Numbered from the stretch's first letter, positions 46,451 to 58,404 are shown. The stretch is 64,000 nt of DNA from Vandiemenella viatica (GCA_031002005.1 JARYHS010008074.1:278071930-278135929); one strand, 5' to 3'. The notes: a model not told the origin generated them from the sequence alone. Program-made: numbers and translations.

Positions 46451-46460
46451 AAGAATTCGT

Positions 46461-47644
46461 GTAGAAAAAAAGTAGAAAAAAGTAGCTTTTTATGGTAATA
46501 GGCCTAAGCTCATTCGCAATTAATAACAATAACAAACTCCCACTAAGTGCGAGCTACTCTCGCGCGCTCGTTCAGTTCTCGGTGGAGGCAGTTCCTGATC
46601 GCCACAGGCGACGTACCAAAGATGTAGTGTGTTTGCCATCACGAGGAGAACAGTTATTAGAAACCCATATGTTGATTTGGAGTATTATTTGAATGATTTT
46701 AATAAACAATATGTTTTTTAAAACCGTTTCCTGTTATAATCGAATGAACCAAGTTTTAAAAGTATTAGCGATGAATTCGAGGACTGGGTAAATTGTCGAT
46801 AGTGTTTGCTAAAAGTATAATTGCCGAAAACAACATAACAACTGTCTCATGTGAGATAAAACAATTGTTTTCTTTTTGCTGTGTGTGCATGTACAAGAAC
46901 GAAATAATCACAAGCAAATTCGAGTTTTGACGTGCGTAAGCGTTAATGCGTAAATACCATATATTGCTTGAACTCGATAACACGGATTTAAAAAACTAAT
47001 TTCATGAAACGTCATGGTTTCTCTTCAAGTTCAGAACTTTATTAAATTTTTAAAGGTCTATTCAACATTCGCCTTATTAAAACAGTTTTACTAGTTTGGA
47101 TCTAATAACTTCGCCCGATTTTTTAAAATGCGTATTTAAGTAAGAGTTTATCAGAAGTATATCTTTTTCAAAAACTTTAGTTTATTTTTCAACATACCGA
47201 AAATTAAAATCTGATTTAAAAAGAAGATTCAATTACAGTTACATGTCTAAAAGTACTAAATTAACTTTTCTTGAAACAGAAGTTTCTAGTTTTATATTAC
47301 GTGTTATAAATTTAACCATAAGCACGAGAAACAAGTAAAATCACGGATAATACCATAAACAAGAGAAAGTATTTGATAGTTTATTTTTAGATGCATTCTA
47401 GAACATAAAGTGATTAATGCTTGAGGAAAAGTTCAAAAATGTTACATTTTTCGATCATGCAAAAAAGATGTTTGCTCTGTATACAAAGAGGAATCTTGTA
47501 TGTAATTAAAACAATCATTCACCTCCTCGTAAAACGTTATTGTTTTTAATTCTATGGATTATATATAACACTAATGACTTCACTATCATTCTTCCGCTCA
47601 CCCAGTACTAATTGTAAAGCATACTCAGGTGCCATAAGTTATAG
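46461..47644. other. AT-rich intergenic sequence, no supported feature
   Basis: Nothing recognised. A GC-richer patch at 46550-46620 has a 66-codon frame without a domain. Confidence 0.45.
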
Positions 47645-48480
47645 GATGACTTTTGAAAACTGCGGGGTCTTCTCTAGCTCAACCACCTGTAATATCTTTA
47701 CGAAACATGAATCAAAGTAGTCTCTTGAAGTGCCCTCCAGAGATCTGCAGCCATGCTTTCTCGACAGGCGTCCATAATTGCGTGCCTGTGTTAAACGATA
47801 GACCTAATGAATGTCTCAAAAATGTTCCACGGTGTTCATGATTGGCAATGTAGCGGGTCACATCAAGTGCTGGAACTGTCCAGAATACTCCTCAAACCAA
47901 TCGCGAACAATTTGGTTCCTGTGACATGGCGTATCAACATCCTGGAACTTCTACTGTATCGAGGCACGAAAAGTCCATTAAAGGCTGGTGGCACTTACCA
48001 ACTTGTAATGTGACTCATCAGACCAAGCTAATAGTCATTTGTTGTCGAATACAGATGAGCCGTTGACGCTGAAACTGCTGCGAGTAATACCTGAGTCGTT
48101 GTTCTGCTGTCACGTTTTATCAACGCCAAATATCGCTGCACGGGTCGAAAGGGAATGTCTTTGGTGCGTCTCTCACCGATTGTGGCAGTCATTTCACACA
48201 TTGCCATTAGAAAGATGACATGACAGCAGTTGCTTATCCGTTGCAAACGAATTAGAAAATATATTTTGCTGGTGTGCATTGAAATCCATGGTATATCACG
48301 ACCATAAGATCGGTTACGGGACAGCATTATACCTACAGAAATCCTGTCTGAAGCAGCTACTACAGACACAGACGCGGAAGCTCCTTGCGCCTGAAGTGTG
48401 GCATCCCGCTCATCTGACCACCTGTACCAAGGAAGTTTGAATACCAGACCTGTACCTACGGCTACACACATAATTTGTCG
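47645..48480 (-). pseudogene. Tc1-like transposase relic
   Basis: Minus strand. A 147-codon frame (48471-48028) includes QRYLALIKRDSRTTTQVLLA and AVSASTAHLYS, which resemble the second helix-turn-helix region of Tc1-family transposases. Further along, in other frames, come a SDESHYKL-like block (47998-48030) and pieces resembling WFEEYSGQFQHLM and the surrounding C-terminal region. Stops and frameshifts are frequent, and the aspartate triad cannot be traced. No terminal repeats were found. Confidence 0.5.
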
Positions 48481-49318
48481 CCCGTCAATGGCTCAGATCT
48501 GGATTAAGCAAATCCTCCAAGTAGCATTCTGACCTATAATAGCGAGTGACAAGTTTTCACAAATTTTGAAAGGTTTAGACAAACTGAAGCGTTCAACATT
48601 TCAAATGCCGATTAGACAGAAATATTTTCTGCTAGTCCAACTTTACGTCCAATCGATGACACGATGATACGAAAGAAATCTCATGTAAGACTGGAGATTT
48701 TCTCGACGTTGCAAATCAATAAAATCAATAAAATTCTATTCAAAAAATCTCATTTTATTTATTTTCTAAGAATTGATATCATTACTCAGTGCCATGGTAG
48801 CTGAATGATGTCCACATCTTACACAGAAGCATTGCATTATAATGTGCAAAACGTTATTACTCATGACATTTCTATGAAATTTATTCTATATATATATATA
48901 ATCACATAAACTGTAACTGTATTTTTTTTATTTTTTGTACAACAAATCCATAATTTAATTTTTATGCTTCTGCTAAATCGTTGTATTCTAGAACACATAC
49001 TTGTTTGGGTTCTCAGGTAACCAGTTCAAAACAGTGGACCTGCTTCTTCATAAGATGTCTCAATGAACTCTGATAAGAAATTATTTGGATTAACAGCAAA
49101 AGCATGGGGAAAAATCATTTTGATTGAAAATGCTTAACTAGAACTTAAGTACTTCAGATGTTTGTAATTCTAATGATTCAGACACTGGCGATACATATAA
49201 TTTAGTATTTTTATGTGCAAAATACGCGAAACAAAGAGAAAAATTCGTGAGTGAACTAAATATTTTGCCATACCTTTTCTCATGTATGCTTCTCACGAAC
49301 AACTCACCAGTTTATAAA
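48481..49318. other. AT-rich intergenic sequence with (TA)n microsatellite
   Basis: TATATATATATA at about 48886-48899. No further features are visible. Confidence 0.45.
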
Positions 49319-49339
49319 TCTTATATATATATATATAAA

Positions 49340-50655
49340 TAGAAGTGTGTGTCCCTATATTTCACTCTGCAGCCACATCTACCTAGCGCAGACAACTGAT
49401 ATTTGTATGTGGTAGTTGTCTAAGTCTCCCACCATGCACTATGGTGGCCGCATGTCGGTAGCTGTGAGGGTGTGGGAGATATGGTGGTTGAAAGTGGTCG
49501 ACCGAGGGCATTTTCATATATATTATATTTTTTAAATTGGCGTTACGCCTCGTCGACGTCGAGTCCTTAGAGGCGGTATAGGACTTGGGACAAGGAACGG
49601 AAGGAATTCGGTCATGTCCTTTTGAAGGAAGCATCCAGGCTTCATATTTCGACCAACAAGGTGTGTGTTCTATATTTCACTTTGAAGCCACAAATACCTA
49701 TCGCAGACCACTGGTGTTTGTGTGTCGTAGTAGTCTCTAGTCTCCAATCGTGCACTATGGTAGTTTCATGTCAGTAGCTGTAGGATTGTTGGAGATATGG
49801 TGGTTGAAAGTGTTCGACCTAATATAAAAATAGACATGTGTATCCCTATATTTCACTTTGCAAACACAACTATCTAGCGCAGATCACTTCTGTTTGTGTG
49901 TGGTAGTAGCGTCTAGTCTCTCATCGAGCACTATGGTGGTTTCATATCGGTAGCTGTGGCAGTGTGGGACATATAATGGTTGAGTGTTCGACCTAATATA
50001 AAAATAGAGATGTGTATCCCTGATACTGGTGTTTGTGGGTGGTAGTAGCCTCGAGACGTCCATCGTGCACAATAGTGTTTTCATGTCGGTAGCTGTGGTA
50101 TTCGTACGAAATGTGTTGAAAAATAGAAAAATAGACGTATCCCTATATTTCACTTTGTAGCCACTACTACCTAGAGCTGACTAGTGATGTTTGTGTGTCA
50201 TAGTGGCCATAAGTCTCCCATCGTGCACTATGGTGGTTATATGTCGTGTGGGAGATATGGTGGTTGAAAGTGGTCGACCTAGCGCATTTTCATATTTCGA
50301 CCAAAGGCGTCTGTGTTCCTATAGTCTACTTTGCTGACGTAACTACATAGCCCAGACCACTGATGTTTGTGTGTGGTAGTAGTCTCAAGTCTCCAATTGT
50401 GCACTATGGTGGTTACATGCCGGTAGCTTTGCGGGTGTGGGAGATACGATGGCTCAAAATGGTTACCTAGGAAATTTTTCTTATTTCGACTAAAGACGTG
50501 TGTGTTCGTATATTTACTTTCGCAGCCACAACTACCTAGCGCAGACCACTGGTGTTTATATGTTGTAGTAGCTTCTAGTCTCCCATCGTCCACTATAGTG
50601 GCTTCATGTCGGTAGCTGTGGGAGAGTAGGTTTGAATGTGGTCGACATTTTGATA
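49340..50655 (+). repeat. Tandem array of seven units of about 135-190 bp
   Basis: Each unit runs: ATTTCGACCAA or TAATATAAAAATAGA, then TGTGT(C/A)CCTATATTTCACT, CTACCTAGCGCAGACCACTG, TGTTTGTGTGTGGTAGTAG, TCTCCCATCGTGCACTATGG, ATGTCGGTAGCTGTG, GGGAGATATGGTGGTTGAAA, GTGGTCGACC. Unit starts are near 49335, 49650, 49820, 49992, 50120, 50292 and 50481. Unit 4 is shortened. Unit 1 is split by a SINE. Confidence 0.88.
49520..49640 (-). mobile_element. SINE-1, head-truncated, with 7-bp target duplication
   Basis: TTCATAT occurs at 49513-49519 and 49641-49647. The plus strand shows an AT tail, GGCGTTACGCCTCGTCGACG, GGGACAAGGAACGG and GTCATGTCCTTTTGAAGG, the 3' half of SINE-1 reversed. The tRNA head is missing. 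The insertion lies in tandem unit 1 of Helitron-3. Confidence 0.78.
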
Positions 50656-50967
50656 TTTCGACCAAAGTGTTTTGGAATCTTCTAGAACGTACTAGAATAT
50701 TTTTTAATGTACTAAAATGTTCTTGAATTTTCTTGTGAAATGTTTTAGAATATGACGATTTTTTTTTAGCTTTTTCAGCAAATATAAATACTTTATATGC
50801 AACTTATTTAGAGTGTGAACCAATTTAAACGGGACTTTCACTGGCGGATTGCTGATTTAGTAGGAGTAACATAGGCTGCTTTTTCTCCTGAAAATATTTA
50901 AGTTCAATGAAAAACATAAAAACCTTCAAAATTATTGACATCGAGACGAAGTCGTGGGCATACCTAG

Positions 50968-51627
50968 TCCTTTAATAACAGATTACAGTTACGTCTTCGA
51001 CTGCATTTGGTCTTATTAATATATTTTGCCTACTTTTATGCTTTCATTTGTATTCTTATCTCTCCTTTGGGTAACATTTAGTACAAATTGTTATACCAAC
51101 TTAGTCATTTCCCAATATCCTCGCTCTTACCTACTAACAGTCAATATCATCAGTAAATAGTAATTGTTTCTCCTTCTACCACTGGATTTAATATTGCAAC
51201 TTATATAAGCCATACCTGTGTTTAATGATATAATTGTTTTGAAGTTGGTATAGAAGCTGTAGAGACAGATGAACTTTCCGGGAGGATCTTAAGCAGGATT
51301 AATGAAGTAAATGTTTTCACGAGCGTGCGGCTGTGCGGGAAAGTTGGCCGACGATGAGCCGAAGTTATTTCTTGTCGACCAAAAGTAAGCTGCTTGTGAA
51401 TTAGTAGTGTGTGCACACGTGTGTAGAAAATGATGATAATATTTTTAAGTAATTATGACCGATGACGAAGATTGATTTTATTGCTTCGTCTTCTCAGCAC
51501 TCCTCCAGAGCAGAAAAAGTAAGCGAAAACTGTAGCAAATTCAAGACTGAGCAGACTGATCTTAAGGGAATTATTACTTATCAACACACTTCCACAAGCC
51601 AGTCTTCTCCTGTGTTTATCCTTCAGA
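50968..51627. other. Intergenic, no supported feature
   Basis: Short frames without domains. Confidence 0.4.
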
Positions 51628-51913
51628 ACAGGTTTGGAGCGCCATCTCTGCTGTCATCATAGCCGAAGAAGTAATGTCGAGTCAGTGCGATATTTTGAAG
51701 TATTGTTACATGCAGAGACCTGTTGTGAGTGACCACTCCATGAGTCATGACAACTCTACTTCTAAGCAACACAAGGTGTTACCCAGTTTCTCGCATAGCA
51801 TTAACCATGTTTTTGGTCATTGCAAAGATGATAATAAGATGTCTTTCCAACACCGGAAAAAGCGGTCATCTAATTATGTCACTTCAGAAGGGGATTACCT
51901 AGAAGACGATTGA
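51628..51913 (+). CDS. Possible terminal exon, unknown product (low confidence)
   Basis: A strong acceptor (TCTTCTCCTGTGTTTATCCTTCAG) ends at 51627. The following frame stays open for 94 codons to TGA at 51911-51913, and includes SSQCDILKYCYMQRPVVSD, VLPSFSHSINHVFGHCKDD and SSNYVTSEGDYLEDD. The composition is Ser/His-rich and ends acidic. No domain, no upstream exon and no poly(A) signal were identified. A LINE-A copy begins about 70 bases downstream. Confidence 0.2.
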
Positions 51914-52320
51914 GTTAGAAACTCTTCTTTATTGCAATTTTTTCCGAAACAAATCAAAATTGGACAAGCAGGTCGAAGCTTAATGTAGTGGCGGCTGATC
52001 TATCGGATGCTGTCCAAATTGCAGAGATACTGAATGATTGGTTTAGTGAGGCAATTATGGACTATCATCCTGTGATGGGAGGGAATGAATCAGAAGGGTC
52101 TCCTTAAAACTATCAATGAGGAAACTACAAAATTTGGAATAGATTCTCAGGACATTGTGAAGGAACTCAGAAAGCTAAAGGGGCTGGTGTAGATAATATT
52201 ACTACGGATTTATTAAAGATTGTGGTATACGATATTAGCCTCACCTTGAAATTTTATTTAAAATGAGTCTGGAGTCTTGCTGTTTACCTGAGGATTGGAA
52301 AAGAGCGATAGTAATACCGT

Positions 52321-52470
52321 TTGGCCAGATTCGATGAGAGCGAATGGGTAAGGATCGAGCATAGAAGTCGATCTGGGATCGGAGTGAGACATTCGTGGTA
52401 GGATCATCTGGGTGAAGGTATTATGTACACTATTTACTATCACGACAAAGCTCTTTACAAAATCTAAAAA
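52321..52470 (+). repeat. 150-bp module, copy 1, inserted in LINE-A
   Basis: TTGGCCAGATTCGATGAGAG, GGATCGAGCATAGAAGTCG, TGGGATCGGAGTG, and CACGACAAAGCTCTTTACA interrupt LINE-A coding sequence. A related copy lies at 52862-52998. I cannot assign a family. Confidence 0.78.
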
Positions 52471-52814
52471 TAGGGTTGAAAGTTACAGACCAATTAGTTT
52501 GACTACAGTGATATTCAAAATGATGGAGAGATTGATATGCAACAATATCAGACATGTCTATTAGGAAAGAAACTGGTTTTCAGATCGACAGCATGGCTAT
52601 AGGCAAGGATATTCATGTGAATCTCAGCTGGTGGGCTATACGCAAGATATTTCAGATGAATTGGACAAGGGAGGACAAGTTGATAGTGAGCGATATAATC
52701 GTTTTAAATAAACTGAAATCTATTGGATTGGCTGAAAAAGTTACTAGTTGGGTAGAAGAATTCTTAAAAGTCAGAAAGGAAAGTGTTAGAGTAGGAAATG
52801 TAATGTCAACACCT

Positions 52815-53690
52815 GGACACCGGTAAACCTGTAGGGACCTGTGAGGAACCTGGCAGAACAAGCGGAGACTTGGCCAGATTCTATGAGAGGACTGAGCGAA
52901 TGATCGAGCATAGAAGTCGCTATGGGATCAGAGTGGTAAGATCAACAGGGTGAACGTACTATGTACTATTACGACAAAGTACTGTACAAAATATAAAAGT
53001 GGTATACGTTAGGAGTACTGCCGAAGATTACAAAGTAAGATGCTATTGTGCTCCCTCCCAACAATGCTGTGTAACTTATACTGATAAATGGTTGCCGATA
53101 TTATAACTGTGTGAGTATGACCTTTGATTTTAGAACGGCAGGCGCGTCTGTGACTGTGAATGATTAATTATCTAGCCCAGGTATCCCCAGCAATAGGCAA
53201 TGTGGAGGACCCAAGCTCGTTATCTATGATTCAACGATGGCTATCCACGTCATACCATACCCTACAGCAGAGCCAACCAATTAGGCGCTGCCCATCTTCT
53301 TTTTGTGTTTCGCCACTCCGTGGTCCCGGCCGCCGGAGGTTGACTCTAAGTCTTCATTCCCTCTGCTCCGACTGCCGACTGTTGCTGGCTGCGACTGAAC
53401 GATGAAGGCGAGACAAGACAAGACACTCTGCGTGCAGATGTTTTTAACCCAACCACCCACTACGGTTTTAAAGTGAAGGTACAAATGGTAGACCAATGAT
53501 GAGGCCAATCAATGCGGTCATCTGCCCTACTTTGCCCGGACATTACACACATTTTACTAACAGTCAGCGCTCCAAATCCCCGGTCGATGCCTCTATCTAG
53601 TTTCTTAACATGCAAATTTCCGTTCTCATTTCATACTTAACAAATATGTATCTTTTAGCCAAGCGAACAACTCCATTCGCTACAGAAATA
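52815..53690 (+). mobile_element. 870-bp insertion in LINE-A, class unknown (solo LTR?)
   Basis: LINE-A homology stops at GGAAATGTAATGTCAAC and resumes at GAAATACATTATCAAAAG, sequences that resemble each other over about 15 bases and may be a decayed target duplication. The insert holds module copy 2 with a TATA-like ATATAAAAGTGG after it (about 52990), then a GC-rich part near 53310-53340 (GTCCCGGCCGCCGGAGG). The layout TG...CA with an internal TATA is compatible with a solo LTR, but no primer-binding site or gag/pol fragment confirms it. Confidence 0.5.
52862..52998 (+). repeat. 150-bp module, copy 2
   Basis: CTTGGCCAGATTCTATGAGA, GATCGAGCATAGAAGTCG, ATGGGATCAGAGTGG and ACGACAAAGTACTGTACAAA match copy 1 (52321-52470) in order, with small indels. 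Confidence 0.78.
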
Positions 53691-54735
53691 CATTATCAAA
53701 AGAGGTGGTAGTAAATATGGGAGTGCCACAGCGTAGTGTATTGTGACCGCTGCTGTTCATTATTATAATGAATGACTATGTTGATGGGTTATGGTCAGAA
53801 TTTAGGTGTTTTCAGATGATATAATGGTATACAAGAGGATAAAAATAGATGTAGACTGTGTACAGCTGCAGAGTGACCTAGATAAAATATCCAAATGGGA
53901 ATTAAAATAAATGCCAAGAAGAGTCAGCTTATTAGGTACACAGATAAAAAAACTAAAAGCTAATTATGACTATAGGGTGGGGGCAGAATTGTTTGTTGAA
54001 GGCTTGAAGTGTAAATATCTTGGCATAACGTTTGACAGCAAACTCAATTGGGCAGAGCAAATTGAGCAGGTGGCAGGTGAAGGTTACAAAATTCTTCATT
54101 TACTGGAGAGGATGATAAGAGGATGTACTAGAGAAGTTAGGTAATTGGGTTACAAAACATTGGTGAGACCATTGGTTGAATATGGTGGTGTAGTATGGGA
54201 TCCACATTTTGGTTATCAAATACAGGAGTTGGATGATGTGCAATGAAGAGCAGATAGATTTGTTTCTGCAAATTATCGCAGGACCCAGTCAGAAACTGAT
54301 ATGATAAAGGAGCTGGATTGGGACTCATTGGAGGAAAGGAGGAAGGCGAAGAGATTGCTGGGAATTTACAGGGCAGATGTTGGTGATCGGGCTTGGAGTG
54401 ATATTGGCCAAAAAATTAGGAATGGTGCATGGGAGGGTAAAGGCGACTGTAACCACAAGCTGACGCTCGATTTCATGCATAAGGGAATGGGAAAATTTTC
54501 TTTTGGTGATAAGGGTGTCAGGAACTGGAAAAATTTACCAAGTGAAGTTATGAATAATTTACCAAAAACGCTTAAGGAATTTAAAATTAAAATTTGTAAA
54601 TCGGAAAAGTGAATTAAGGGGGGGGGGCGATTTAACACCCCAGCTATAAAAGAAAATTATATAAATATATTATGGGGTAATTAGATGACTAGGGGAATAT
54701 CCACCGTAGCATTAGCTCCATCGCAATTAGATTAA

Positions 54736-55215
54736 TTACTGGACGTTCTATCCGCCATCGGTTATTATGCCGCCATATTTACATGCCCAAATCATCTTAA
54801 ATTATTCTTCTCCATCCTGTCATTCAGGCACTTGACTATAACGTCCTTTCTGACACCTTCATTCTGAGTCTATCATCCTGGTCTTTTCAACGTGCTTTTC
54901 TTTAACTTCAAGGAATTGGCTTGGATTTTACTCTACCTGCATACTTCTGTAATAAGGGTCCATTTAGTTCATTATTTTATTACGCTTCATTGTGGCATCT
55001 TTCTTCCATATCAGATTCCTAATACTAAGAAAATTTTTTACGAAAAGTAATACCTATTAACTGCTTTTCACAATTATAGGATTGTTCTCACTGGAAAGTC
55101 GGATTTGATTTTCTTGAGGGTAGTGTTAAAGGTGAATTGATGCACTTATATTGTTATTTTGTTGTTGTTAGTGTAAGCCCGTGACCGTTATTTACGCATC
55201 GTCATGGGTCTAGAT
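54736..55215. other. Intergenic, no feature seen
   Basis: Nothing recognised. Confidence 0.4.
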
Positions 55216-55456
55216 TACGTTTCTCAAACGTTTTATCTCCACGTACCATTATTAAATTTTTCAGGCAATGGCGAACCCCCTTGAGAAAAAACTGCGACCT
55301 TTTTTTTAGCTACTGGCAACAATAAGCGATATTCACCATTGTGCTTGTTATACGCATGAGATAACCAGTCCGCCATTACGTAAATCTTGTCGCGAACCCC
55401 CGACGATCAACTGGCGAACCCCAAGGGGTTCGCGTACCCCGCTTTGAGAAACACTG
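55216..55456. mobile_element. hAT-like MITE, 241 bp
   Basis: Ends: TACGTTTCTCAAACGTTTT on the left and, reverse complemented, CAGTGTTTCTCAAAGCGGGG on the right, the CAGTGTTTCTCAA class of hAT terminus. GTCTAGAT (55208-55215) and GTCTAGAA (55457-55464) are an 8-bp target duplication with one mismatch. Two short palindromes built on GGCGAACCCC and CCAAGGGGTTCGC lie inside. Confidence 0.8.
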
Positions 55457-55464
55457 GTCTAGAA

Positions 55465-56234
55465 TACTTCCAGTTTTTCGAGTCAAGGATTATGACAGCT
55501 GACCTGATTTGGCCAAATACGAAACTAACCTGCGTTTCTCCCATAGGGTGAATAAAATATGTTTAGCATGAAGAACTAAGAAGTATTACAAACTTGACTT
55601 CTGCCTAAAAGTCCATTCTGCAAAAATTTTAAGAATTTTTGCTTAAAGGGAGTGCGCAATAGCTTCGAAAGCATCCCGTTTTTGATTAATATTGGGGATG
55701 TAATTTTTTGTTATAGTGTCCGTAATGGCCAAAGAACTTAATACAGATTCCAGATTATGAAATAACTAAGCACAACCGTAGAAATGTGTCGCCAGAACGC
55801 TCGATTTGGTAACATATTTGGCCTGATATCCACTTTAAGTAATCTAATAACTCGCGTATACCAAACACAAACAAAGACGATTAACGAAAGTGGTCAGTAA
55901 AATACGTAAAACACAAATAAACCGTAATGTATAAACTTTGGTCAAACAGCAACATCAGCGAAAGTTTAATTAAATTAAAATCTAACCTAGGTCGGAATGA
56001 TAACTGGCAATTGCTGTTACAGCAGAGACCATGAGTAATTTAAGTTCCTTTAAGTTGACATGTTACTTAAAAGTAGTACCACTTTTTTAAAAAAAAAAAA
56101 AGTGAAGTTTATGGAAATGCTACGAAAAGCAAAATTAATGACTGTAATATGGCAATTAATTTAACAGCAATTACTTAGATATTAAACTGTGCACAAGACC
56201 TCTAACTTCTAATATCTCTGATTGGTGCTAATTT
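55465..56234. other. AT-rich intergenic sequence, no feature seen
   Basis: Nothing recognised. Confidence 0.4.
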
Positions 56235-56500
56235 GTGTCAAGAATATCGTTGCTGAATTACGATGCATAAATAATAAGCTGTTTTTTGTGTTTTGAACTT
56301 GGTTAAATAAATTAATTTGCTGTATTTTCTTGAAATAAGAAAAGCAAGGAAATATATTATTTCCACGCTGTAAATACTAAATGTTGTAGTTAGAGACAAA
56401 AGTTAATTAATGAGTTTCATAATCATATCCTTGATGATTTTAATCTATATAAAAAGGTAACCTTAAAGTTCGTTTAATAGCTAACACGTGTATAACCTTT
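56235..56500 (-). mobile_element. Helitron-2 internal relic
   Basis: AATATCGTTGCTGAATTACGA, CATATCCTTGATGATTTTAA and TTTAATAGCTAACACGTGTA match the centre of Helitron-2 copy 1 (36165-36262). Ends are not preserved. Confidence 0.48.
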
Positions 56501-57214
56501 GGTAATTAAAATTAGCTTAGGCCCAAATGACAAATGTCAGAGTTATTTAAATTTCTTAAAGTCCAATAAATGTGTTGTGTAAACCAGTTCAATGAATAAA
56601 ATGAATAAATTAGGTAGGCTAGTCCCAGCAACGGCGGAATCCCTATTACACCTAAAAACTATTTTTCTTCTTCTTAGTCATTTCATAAAACTTCTATATG
56701 TCACTCTATGCTAAGACCGCATTTGATCTTGCCTCTTGGGAACAAATAAGTTTTGATAATGAATGTGTTTCATCCACAAAATAACACACGTGGAAAACTC
56801 TAAATATCTCCAACAGTAGATGCTACTTTGAAAACCATTATATAAAATTAAATAAGAAAACAAGTATTCTGAAAATCCCATCAATTGCTTGCTTAATTTT
56901 CGAAGGGCGGTGAACAATGTTAAGTAATTATTATTGTTTTCCGCCAGTAATATTACGAAAAAAAGAGGATGCGTTTAAAATAAGCATTTAATTAGAATCA
57001 AGGGTTCATGACTAGGGTTGCCAGATGGGCGGGAAATCCGGGAATCTCCCCTAATTTTGTGTCTGCTCCCCTGTCCAGGAATTCCCGCATACCAGTTTTT
57101 TTTCTCAAACGTTAAGATACCACGGTGGCCATGCCACGCATGCAGCGGGAGGTAGAGGAGCGCTCCACCTTACCGACGACCAGAGACAATACTTGTATGT
57201 ATTGACTGTTTCAT
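56501..57214. other. Intergenic, no supported feature
   Basis: A GC-rich patch at 57015-57180 begins AGGGTTGCCAGATGGGCGGG, similar to termini of some DNA-element relics, but no partner end is found. Confidence 0.35.
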
Positions 57215-57368
57215 TTAATTTAATTAGTTGCGATGGAGCACACGCTCCGGTGGCAATTTCCCTACACACCTATCTTCCCCCTATCCTGCACCCACCTACA
57301 GTTGCCCTCTACAAATTTTAAATTTAAACTCTTTCATTGTTTTCGGTAAGTTATTCATCATTTCCCTT
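57215..57368 (-). mobile_element. LINE-A 3' end fragment
   Basis: TTTAATTAGTTGCGATGGAG, CACGCTCCGGTGGCAATTTCCC and CCCACCTACAGTTGCCCTC are the family 3' UTR reversed, followed by a few codons of the ORF end. Confidence 0.78.
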
Positions 57369-57959
57369 GTGTTACACAAAAGTAGATTCACATTTTTTTT
57401 AATGGTAAAGTTTATCGATATTTTTTTAACTATGAAATGCTATGAAATGCATTATTGCAATTAATTTCATAGTAGTTGCTTGGCTATCAAACTGTACTGT
57501 TAATTTGCGAGCGAAGCCTGGCCCGTGACACCGTCCTCCAGCCAATAGCTGTAGAGGTGAGTGAATGAGTGAGCTTAGGAAATTATATAGTAGAACCGTC
57601 TTTCAAAAACTGCCATTATTTCAACTTATTCTGTTATCTAACAGCCGTATGCAAAATCATCAGACTCTTAAGCAAGTCAGATCGTATGTTGTCAGAATGG
57701 AACTGTTAATGGAGAAATTGGAAAAATAGAAAAATGGCGTATACAACAGACGAAATTTCTACAATCGAAGTCTCCCAGAGGGAATAAATACTTGTACTTT
57801 CTATTTTCCCCAGTTAGCCCTTCCTGGTATTAAAGTTCTAGGGCTTACTCTGATATGGGTTTCACACGCTGTAGTAAACACAACTAACTCCCCATATGAG
57901 ACGTTCGGTGTTCTGGAAGGTTTTATCGATCCTACCAATCAGAAAAGCGCAGATGTCAC
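57369..57959. other. Intergenic, no feature seen
   Basis: Nothing recognised. Confidence 0.4.
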
Positions 57960-58295
57960 GTGGTTGGATCGCTCTGAAGTGGTCGCGGTGTGACTTGTTC
58001 TTTTCGCAGCAAGGCATGTCAGGCACCATGAAACTTTAGGCCGTTGTCCTTATTAATGTTATAAGGGAGTTTTGTGATCTCTAGCGTCTCTTATATCCAC
58101 TTCGATCACCACTGATATTTTTTCGAAGGAAGTCTAGTATTTTCAAGGTTGGCGGCATGACTGGTTGTAGATGAATGCTGCGCAGTTACTGTGTTGTGTG
58201 ATTTGTAGTGGCGGATACGTTCTCGTAGACTGTCGTATACAGTCTATTCTCCAATATAAACTAACCTACAGCTACACGGAATCTGCTTGACTTTA
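57960..58295 (-). pseudogene. Penelope-like element, GIY-YIG end, minus-strand fragment
   Basis: Minus strand from 58291: QIPCSCRLVYIGE resembles the GIY-YIG core of Penelope-like endonucleases (CSCGLVYIGETGR type). It continues RERIRHYKSHNT, ENTRLPSKKYQW, ETLEITKLPYNINKDNGLKF and ends around HALLRKEQVTPRPLQSDP. The order matches the C-terminus of such proteins. Several stops are present. Confidence 0.58.
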
Positions 58296-58404
58296 TTTAA
58301 CCCCCAGTACAAGCTGTGGGATTTATGAGATTTTTTGGCTAGTCTGTTTTGAGAAAATGACTGCGCAGTAGATGAAAGGCTATGGGAACATATATATCTA
58401 CCAT

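Larger units (their letters stand above)
49319..50967 (+). mobile_element. Helitron-3, non-autonomous, filled with tandem repeats
   Basis: It starts TCTTATATATATATATATAA at 49319, preceded by A, and ends AGACGAAGTCGTGGGCATAC then CTAG at 50964-50967, followed by T. The GACGAAGTCGNGGGCAT block just before CTAG is a common arthropod Helitron 3' motif and is also present, degenerate, in Helitron-1. The interior is a tandem array (49340-50655) interrupted by a SINE-1 copy, then 300 bp of AT-rich sequence. It has no replicase or helicase frame. Confidence 0.68.
51985..54735 (+). pseudogene. LINE-A, long copy interrupted by insertions
   Basis: Homology to the 59380-62249 copy begins with the ILNDWFSE region (about 52025) and continues through AGVDNITTDLLKI, an intervening 150-bp insertion, DKLIVSDIIVLNKLKS, WVEEFLKVRKESVRVGN (to about 52813), a second insertion of about 870 bp, then SKEVVVNMGV from about 53693. 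The catalytic box reads VFSDDIM (A to S, in a shifted frame). The rest follows: CKYLGITFDSKLNWAEQI, PSEVMNNLPKTLKEFK, and the family 3' end TAGCTCCATCGCAATTAGA. Many stops. The 3' UTR carries about 90 extra bases around 54620-54700. Confidence 0.83.

Noticed and set aside
49340..50655. A CRISPR-like or satellite array
   Set aside because: Units of about 180 bp abut with no spacers and lie inside a Helitron in a eukaryotic genome.
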